NCBI GenBank assembly: GCA_016193195.1
Contig: JACPSQ010000075.1
Coordinates: 1 to 10,591, forward strand
Direction of reading: 5' to 3'
Source: Candidatus Omnitrophota bacterium
Lineage (GTDB): Bacteria; Omnitrophota; Gorgyraeia; Aquiviventales; Aquiviventaceae
DNA: 10,591 nt
Positions 6,120 to 10,591 of this stretch are shown one piece after another. The position numbers and the translations under genes are program-made. The notes under the pieces were generated by a model, which was given only the letters and a program-made list of their open reading frames with translations, did no database searches and was not told the origin of the DNA. Position 1 is the first letter of the stretch. Every line of letters begins with the position of its first letter.

Positions 6120-7397
6120 TCATTTCAGGAGCGAGTGGGGGATCACATCATGCCGAATCAGATCCCGCCTCGTCTCTCGTCGACGGATGAGCGCCCAGCG
6201 TGTCCCCCGGACTAATACTTCGGCCGGGCGCAGGCGGCCGTTGTAATTGGACGCCATGGTAGAGCCGTACGCGCCGGCTCCCAAGACGGCAAGGAACTGG
6301 CCCGGCCTGATCCTGCCAAGCCGACGTCGGCGCGCCAGGACATCCGCGCTCTCGCAGATTGGGCCCACCACGTCGTAGCGCAACTGCCCATTCGATGCGC
6401 CCTGCGCGGAACCGGTCGGGATCACCTCGTGATAGGCGCCATAGAGCGCGGGCCGGATGAGATCGTTCATCCCCGCATCCACCACCGCAAACCGTCTGCC
6501 ACGGGCGCGTTTGAGGTACAGCACCTCCGTCACGAGAATCCCGGCGTTGCCGACAATGAACCGCCCCGGTTCCAGGATCAGACGAACCTGCAGGCGGCAC
6601 AGCGTCGGGAGGACGGCTGCGGCGAACTGCCGAGGGGTCTGCGGCCGCTCATCCTTATAGATGATCCCGAGACCGCCGCCGAGGTTCAACCATTCCAGCG
6701 GCGCCCCCGCTCGGCGGCCGTCCTCGATGACCGCTGCGGCTCGTCGAATCCCTTCGACAAATGGCCGCGCCTCGGTGATCTGTGATCCGACGTGGATGTG
6801 GATCCCCGCCATGCGGACGCCAGGAAACGCCTCGTGGCGCTGCAGGATCAGCCTCGCCGCGCGCTGATCAATGCCGAACTTGCTCTCAGCGACGCCGGTC
6901 CGGATGTAGTGGTGTGTCCGGGCCTCGACGTCGGGATTGAGGCGCAGCGCGACGCGCGCTACGGTCCGCATCGCTCTGGCGATCCGATCGATCGCTTCCA
7001 GCTCGGTCTCGGACTCCACGTTGAAACAGAAGATCCGCGCCCGGAGCGCTTCGCGGATCTCCCCGGCTCCTTTGCCGACGCTCGCGAAGACGACCTTCGA
7101 GGGCGAACAGCCAGCCAGCAGCGCCTTGTAGAGCTCTCCGCCTGACACGATGTCCAGTCCGGCTCCCTCCCTGACCAGGAGCCGCAGGATGGCGAGGTTG
7201 CCGTTCGCCTTCACGGAAAAACAGATCAGCGGATGCATCACGCGGAACGCGCGCTGGAGCTTCCGGAAGTGGTCCACCAGCGTCTTGTAGCTGTAGATGT
7301 AGACGGGTGTGCCCACGGCTTCTGCGATGCGGGCCACAGGGACCCGCTCGCAATAGAGCTCGCCCTTCACGCGATGGAAGTCGTGCGGGTAGTACAT
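6120..7397 (-). CDS. lysA: Diaminopimelate decarboxylase
   Basis: LysA decarboxylates meso-DAP to L-lysine with PLP (fold type III, alanine racemase-like barrel plus beta domain). The 425-residue protein has the PLP lysine Lys63 in CFSVKANGN and HIHVGSQ (200-206). It also has the glycine-rich phosphate loop GGGLGI (240-245), EPGRFIVGNAG (276-286), the active-site Cys348 in GPICESADVL, and GAGAYGSTMASNYN (373-386) near the C-terminus. Length is normal. LysA rather than a polyamine decarboxylase is supported by the CES motif and by dapF/dapA/dapB/dapL following. The ATG at 7397 is 85 nt after argH; upstream GGGTAAG gives at most a poor ribosome site. Confidence 0.96.
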   Translation of the reverse strand: MYYPHDFHRVKGELYCERVPVARIAEAVGTPVYIYSYKTLVDHFRKLQRAFRVMHPLICFSVKANGNLAILRLLVREGAGLDIVSGGELYKALLAGCSPSKVVFASVGKGAGEIREALRARIFCFNVESETELEAIDRIARAMRTVARVALRLNPDVEARTHHYIRTGVAESKFGIDQRAARLILQRHEAFPGVRMAGIHIHVGSQITEARPFVEGIRRAAAVIEDGRRAGAPLEWLNLGGGLGIIYKDERPQTPRQFAAAVLPTLCRLQVRLILEPGRFIVGNAGILVTEVLYLKRARGRRFAVVDAGMNDLIRPALYGAYHEVIPTGSAQGASNGQLRYDVVGPICESADVLARRRRLGRIRPGQFLAVLGAGAYGSTMASNYNGRLRPAEVLVRGTRWALIRRRETRRDLIRHDVIPHSLLK

Positions 7398-7410
7398 TGC
7401 GGTTCTTACC

Positions 7411-7478
7411 CGTTTCTGCGTCTCTGCGTGGTGCGTCGTGCGTCACGCCCAACGCAGAAACGCAGAGACGCACCACGG
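7411..7478. repeat. CTCTGCGT-type octamer palindrome, argH-lysA gap
   Basis: On the plus strand 7411-7434 reads CGTTTCTGCG, TCTCTGCG, TGGTGC. The segment 7450-7478 reads CAACGCAGAAACGCAGAGA followed by CGCACCACG. The arms face each other with unit order swapped, so pairing needs a few wobbles or mismatches. On the operon strand the hairpin is followed by GGGTAAG, not a U-run. A run of five T exists only on the opposite side (plus strand, 7480-7484). Confidence 0.85.
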
Positions 7479-7482
7479 CTTT

Positions 7483-8874
7483 TTAACTGCTGCGCAGTCG
7501 CTGCTCCCAACGCTCAAGCGCCTGTCGGACCAGTCGAGGATTCGTGCTGCCGAAGCTCCGCTTCCGCTCGACGGACCGCTTCGGATCGAAGAGCGCCAGG
7601 GCCCGCCGATCGAACCGCGGCGAGAATTGTTGGAGCTCGCTCAGCGTCAGCTCGCCGAGCCGCTTGCCCCGGCGCTCCGCAGCCGCCACGACGTTGCCGA
7701 CGATCCCATGCGCGTCCGCAAACGGGACTCCCCGCTCGACCAGGTACTCCGCCAGGTCCGTGGCGCAGAGCGTATCGTCCTTCAGGAGCCGCGTCACACG
7801 ATCAGCGCGCACCTCGACATGGCGCACGAGACGTTCCAGCACCGTGAGCGCATCGTGGCTGGCCTCGACGGCGCTGAAGACGAATCGCTTGTCCCACTGC
7901 AGATCCCGATTATACGACAACGGCAGCCCCTTCATCATGGTCAAAAACGCCGTGAGCCCGCCGACGAGGAGCCCCGCTTGGCCGCGGATGAGCTCCAGGA
8001 CGTCAGGGTTTTTCTTCTGCGGCATGAGGCTGGATCCGGTCGCGAACGCATCGTCCAGCGAGAGGATGCCGAACTCCTCAGTCGTCCAGAGGATGACGTC
8101 CTCGGCGAACCGGGAGAGATGGATGCCGAGCATCGCCAGGACCGAAACCAGCTCCAGCGCGAAATCGCGATCCGACACCGCATCGATGCTGTTCTCCGCG
8201 ATCCGCGGAAACTTCAGCAGCTTGGCGACGTAGCGGCGGTCAATCGGCAGCGACGTCCCCGCGAGCGCCCCGGCCCCCAGCGGCAGCACGTCGATGCGCT
8301 TGCGGGCATCCTGCAACCGCTCAACATCCCGCTCCAGCATTTCAACATACGCGAGGAGCTGGTGCGCCAAGAGGATCGGCTGGGCGCGCTGGAGGTGCGT
8401 GTAGCCGGGGATCACGACGCCGCGATACGTCGCGGCCAGCTTCACGAGCGCGCGCTGGACCGACCGGATCGCCGTGGCAAGTGTTGTCGCTGCGTCGCGG
8501 CAGTAGAGCCGCAGGTCCAGGGCGACCTGGTCGTTGCGGCTGCGCGCGGTCTGGAGCTTGCGCGCCACCGAACCCAGCAGCTTCTCCAGGGTCTGTTGGA
8601 TCTGGGTATGGATGTCCTCCGCCGTCGGATCCGGCGCCCACGCCCCCCGCTCAATGGAGCGGAGGATGCGCGCGAGTCCCCGTACGAGCCGACGGCTCTC
8701 GGCCCGGGACACGATGCCGCAGCGGCCCAGCATCTTCGCATGGGCGATCGAGCCTTCCAGATCATACCGTGCGAGGCGGTAATCCACGCTGATGCTCGAC
8801 GTGAACCGCTCCACGAACGGATCCGTCTTTTTTGTAAACCTTCCGCCCCATAACTTCGAGCGTGAAGTGCGCAT
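7483..8874 (-). CDS. argH: Argininosuccinate lyase
   Basis: ArgH splits argininosuccinate to arginine and fumarate, the last step of arginine synthesis, acting on the ArgG product. The 463-residue protein starts MRTSRSKLWGGRFTKKTD. It carries TARSRNDQVALD (109-120), the GYTHLQRAQP helix with His160, and the fumarase/lyase superfamily signature GSSLMPQKKNPD (280-291) with the catalytic serine. A start at 8913 would add 13 residues coded by the argG-argH repeat, so the ATG at 8874 is preferred. Its upstream bases (CACCACTAAC) have no Shine-Dalgarno. Length fits the family. A long open frame on the opposite strand across this gene is a composition shadow. Confidence 0.97.
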   Translation of the reverse strand: MRTSRSKLWGGRFTKKTDPFVERFTSSISVDYRLARYDLEGSIAHAKMLGRCGIVSRAESRRLVRGLARILRSIERGAWAPDPTAEDIHTQIQQTLEKLLGSVARKLQTARSRNDQVALDLRLYCRDAATTLATAIRSVQRALVKLAATYRGVVIPGYTHLQRAQPILLAHQLLAYVEMLERDVERLQDARKRIDVLPLGAGALAGTSLPIDRRYVAKLLKFPRIAENSIDAVSDRDFALELVSVLAMLGIHLSRFAEDVILWTTEEFGILSLDDAFATGSSLMPQKKNPDVLELIRGQAGLLVGGLTAFLTMMKGLPLSYNRDLQWDKRFVFSAVEASHDALTVLERLVRHVEVRADRVTRLLKDDTLCATDLAEYLVERGVPFADAHGIVGNVVAAAERRGKRLGELTLSELQQFSPRFDRRALALFDPKRSVERKRSFGSTNPRLVRQALERWEQRLRSS

Positions 8875-8876
8875 GT

Positions 8877-8995
8877 TAGTGGTGAGTGTTGAGTGGCGAG
8901 TGGCGGGTAACAACGCTGATCCAGGCGTTAGACATCACTCCAGTATCTCCTGAGTTGCTGTTCACTCGCCACTGGCCACTCGTCACTGGTCACTG
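8877..8995. repeat. GAGTGGC-type heptamer palindrome with long central spacer, argG-argH gap
   Basis: The left arm (plus strand 8877-8914) has period-7 units GAGTGTT, GAGTGGC, GAGTGGC, then GGGTAACAAC. The right arm (8954-8995) has facing CACTCGC, CACTGGC, CACTCGT, CACTGGT. The two are separated by about 39 bases with no obvious repeat (8915-8953), longer than in the other elements. The argG stop TGA (8985-8983) and its last three codons lie in the right arm. The argH ATG lies within five bases of the left arm. Confidence 0.85.
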
Positions 8996-10176
8996 TCTTT
9001 ACGTGTCCCTTCGTAAGGAAGTCCGAACAGCTTAATGAATCCTTCCGCCGCGCGCTGATCGAATTGGTCCTTGGCGGAATAGGTCGCCAACCGCTCCCGA
9101 TAGAGGCTGTGGGGCGACTTGCGCCCGACGACCTGGCAGGTACCCTTGAACAGCTTGACCCGGACTAAGCCGGTCACCCGGCGCTGCGTCTCCTCCACAA
9201 ACGCATCCAAGGCAGCCTTCAACGGCGTGAACCAGAGCCCGGAGTAGACAAGCTCCGCGTACGTGGCCGCAAGCCCCTGCTTCACATGGAGCAGCTCGCG
9301 GTCGAGGACCAGCCGCTCAAGTTCCTGGTGCGCTTCGAGCAAGATCGTCGCCGCCGGCGCCTCATAGACCTCCCTCGACTTGATCCCCACGACCCGGCTC
9401 TCCATCAGATCGTATCGCCCGACGCCGTGGAGAGCGCCCAGCGCGTTCAGCCGCTCGACCAGCTTGACCGCCTCGCATCGCGTGCCGTTCAGCGCGGTCG
9501 GGACCCCCTGGGAAAACCCGATCGTAGCGTACCCAGGGCGTGACGCCGCGCGCTCGGCCGATCGAATGGAACGGTACGTATCCGCCGGTGGCTCGACCCA
9601 GGGGTCCTCCAGTGCACCCGCTTCAATGCTGGTGCCCCACAGGTTCCGGTCGATGCTGTAGGGGCTGCGCTTCGAGACATCGATTGGAATGCGATGACGG
9701 AGCGCGTACTCGATCTCCTCCTCCCGCGAGCGGAATTGCCACTCCCGCACCGGAGCGATGACCGTCAAGCGCGGGTCAAGGATGCGCGCGGTGACTTCAA
9801 ATCGAACCTGGTCGTTTCCCTTCCCGGTGCACCCATGGGCCACGGCATGGGCCTTCATCTCATGAGCAACGGCCACCAGGTGTTTCGCGATCAATGGACG
9901 AGAGAGCGCCGTCGCCAAGAGATACTTCCCCTCATAGACCGCATGGGCTTTGAGTGCCGGCCAGATGAAGTCTGTGACAAACTCTCTGCGCAGGTCACGA
10001 ACGACGACGCGCGCGGCCCTGGCCGCCTTCGCGCGTTTCACCGCGATCGCCGGTGGCTCGCCTTGGCCGACGTTCGCCATGAAGGCCACGACGCGCCAGC
10101 CGCGATCCGCCAGCCACTTGACGCAGACCGACGTATCGAGTCCACCCGAGTAGGCCAGCACAACCGTTCGGCTCAT
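8983..10176 (-). CDS. argG: Argininosuccinate synthase
   Basis: ArgG ligates citrulline and aspartate with ATP to argininosuccinate. The 397-residue protein starts MSRTVVLAYSGGLDTSVCVK with the PP-loop SGGLDTS (10-16). It contains GCTGKGNDQVRFE (115-127, citrulline/aspartate binding) and SIDRNLWG (174-181). These identify the bacterial type I family, and the length is typical. The ATG at 10176 is the family start; the preceding CATTACGCTC belongs to the GCGGAAT repeat and has no Shine-Dalgarno. The C-terminal residues Ser-Asp-Gln and the TGA stop are coded by the first units of the argG-argH repeat. It lies between argF and argH, the usual arginine order. Confidence 0.97.
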   Translation of the reverse strand: MSRTVVLAYSGGLDTSVCVKWLADRGWRVVAFMANVGQGEPPAIAVKRAKAARAARVVVRDLRREFVTDFIWPALKAHAVYEGKYLLATALSRPLIAKHLVAVAHEMKAHAVAHGCTGKGNDQVRFEVTARILDPRLTVIAPVREWQFRSREEEIEYALRHRIPIDVSKRSPYSIDRNLWGTSIEAGALEDPWVEPPADTYRSIRSAERAASRPGYATIGFSQGVPTALNGTRCEAVKLVERLNALGALHGVGRYDLMESRVVGIKSREVYEAPAATILLEAHQELERLVLDRELLHVKQGLAATYAELVYSGLWFTPLKAALDAFVEETQRRVTGLVRVKLFKGTCQVVGRKSPHSLYRERLATYSAKDQFDQRAAEGFIKLFGLPYEGTRKDSDQ

Positions 10177-10178
10177 GA

Positions 10179-10256
10179 GCGTAATGCGGATTGCGGAGTG
10201 TGGAGTGCGGAGTTGAACGGCCTACACGCCACATTCCGCATTCCACATTCCGCACG
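10179..10256. repeat. GCGGAAT-type heptamer palindrome, argF-argG gap
   Basis: The plus-strand arm 10179-10215 contains GCGTAAT, GCGGATT, GCGGAGT, GTGGAGT, GCGGAGT. The facing arm 10223-10256 contains ACGCCAC, ATTCCGC, ATTCCAC, ATTCCGCAC. It fills most of the 91 nt between argF and argG and ends two bases from the argG start codon. It is the same family as the lysA-dapF element about 4 kb away, though the variants in each arm differ. Confidence 0.85.
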
Positions 10257-10267
10257 TTCTTGTGTCG

Positions 10268-10591
10268 TCATCGGTGTCCCTGCGCGAGTAGCATGAGCAA
10301 GAGCGCCTTCTGCACGTGGAGCCGGTTCTCCGCCTGCTCGAAGATGAGCGATTGGCGGCTCCCCATCACCGCATCCGTAATCTCTTCCCCCCGGTGCGCC
10401 GGCAGGCAGTGCATGATGCGGCAGCCGGGCTTGGCGTGCTGCAACAACGCCCGGCTCAGTTGGTACGGCCGGAAAGCCTTGAGGCGCTTCGCGCGCTCCC
10501 GCTCTTGCCCCATGCTGACCCAGACGTCAGTGTACAACACGTCCGCGCCTCGTGCAGCGTTTTTGGGATCCTCGTCCCACCGGATTGAAGC
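10268..10591 (-). CDS. argF: Ornithine carbamoyltransferase, C-terminal 107 residues (cut by window edge)
   Basis: The frame is open from the right edge to a stop at 10268 and gives the C-terminal third of an ornithine carbamoyltransferase, which makes citrulline from ornithine and carbamoyl phosphate. It shows ADVLYTDVWVSMGQE, a hallmark of the family's ornithine-binding region. The active-site HCLPAHRGEEIT follows, with the catalytic cysteine, then the C-terminal helix FEQAENRLHVQKALLL. Catabolic and anabolic forms cannot be separated by this piece alone, but argG and argH directly downstream make a biosynthetic role most likely. The gene begins outside the window. Confidence 0.95.
   Translation of the reverse strand, partial: ASIRWDEDPKNAARGADVLYTDVWVSMGQERERAKRLKAFRPYQLSRALLQHAKPGCRIMHCLPAHRGEEITDAVMGSRQSLIFEQAENRLHVQKALLLMLLAQGHR

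Noticed and set aside
7411..7484. Rho-independent terminator between argH and lysA
   Set aside because: The hairpin is strong, but on the operon strand it is followed by GGGTAAG with no U-tract. The T-run is only on the plus strand, where no gene is being transcribed toward it.
7438..8853. A 471-codon open frame on the plus strand opposite argH
   Set aside because: It lies wholly antisense to a clear argH. The predicted protein is rich in Arg, Asp and Gln with no family motif, as expected from the reverse complement of G+C-rich coding DNA. Similar plus-strand frames at 790-1728 and 4254-5366 are rejected for the same reason.
2080..10256. CRISPR arrays
   Set aside because: The repeats are 7-9 bases, contiguous or with tiny spacers, and arranged as facing arms; there are no 24-37 base repeats with unique spacers.

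Overview
The window is one long, all-minus-strand biosynthetic operon from a bacterium with high G+C coding DNA. It holds twelve genes, the outer two cut by the window edges. Read in the direction of transcription (right to left) the order is argF (3' end), argG, argH, lysA, dapF, dapA, dapB, dapL, folK, panC, panD and the start of an aspartate dehydrogenase-like gene. The genes are identified from family motifs and all have intact catalytic residues where visible. Lysine/meso-diaminopimelate synthesis uses the DapL aminotransferase route, in which tetrahydrodipicolinate is converted directly to LL-DAP; no dapD, dapC or dapE is present. This gene set, together with the long amino-acid/cofactor operon, suggests a deep-branching, probably uncultivated lineage. 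I think of Omnitrophota- or Nitrospirota-like groups, but that is inference from memory of gene order, not a demonstrated assignment.

Region by region: 8983-10591 carries the last three steps of arginine synthesis (with argH at 7483-8874). 2144-7397 carries lysine/DAP synthesis (lysA, dapF, dapA, dapB, dapL). 1575-2072 is folK (folate). 195-1560 is pantothenate (panC, panD). 1-195 is the Rossmann N-terminus of the dehydrogenase-like protein. Many steps share aspartate or its semialdehyde: ArgG, DapA, PanD and probably the last gene all consume it.

The striking feature lies between the genes. Three junctions are tight (dapF-dapA ATGA overlap, folK-panC, panD-dehydrogenase TAATG overlap). Every one of the other eight junctions is filled by a 70-120 nt imperfect palindrome built from degenerate tandem 7- to 8-mers facing each other. 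At least three sequence families are used: CTCTAGG-type (three copies, each exactly 72 nt), GCGGAAT-type (two copies), GAGTGGC-type (one), plus CACAGAA/CTCTGCGT-type 8- to 9-mers (two). The elements sit so close to the genes that they supply stop codons (DapB, DapL, ArgG), abut start codons in place of a Shine-Dalgarno sequence, and in DapA are translated into a 20-residue tail. No terminator with a U-tract was found in the operon direction. One good sigma-70-like promoter candidate lies at the end of panC.
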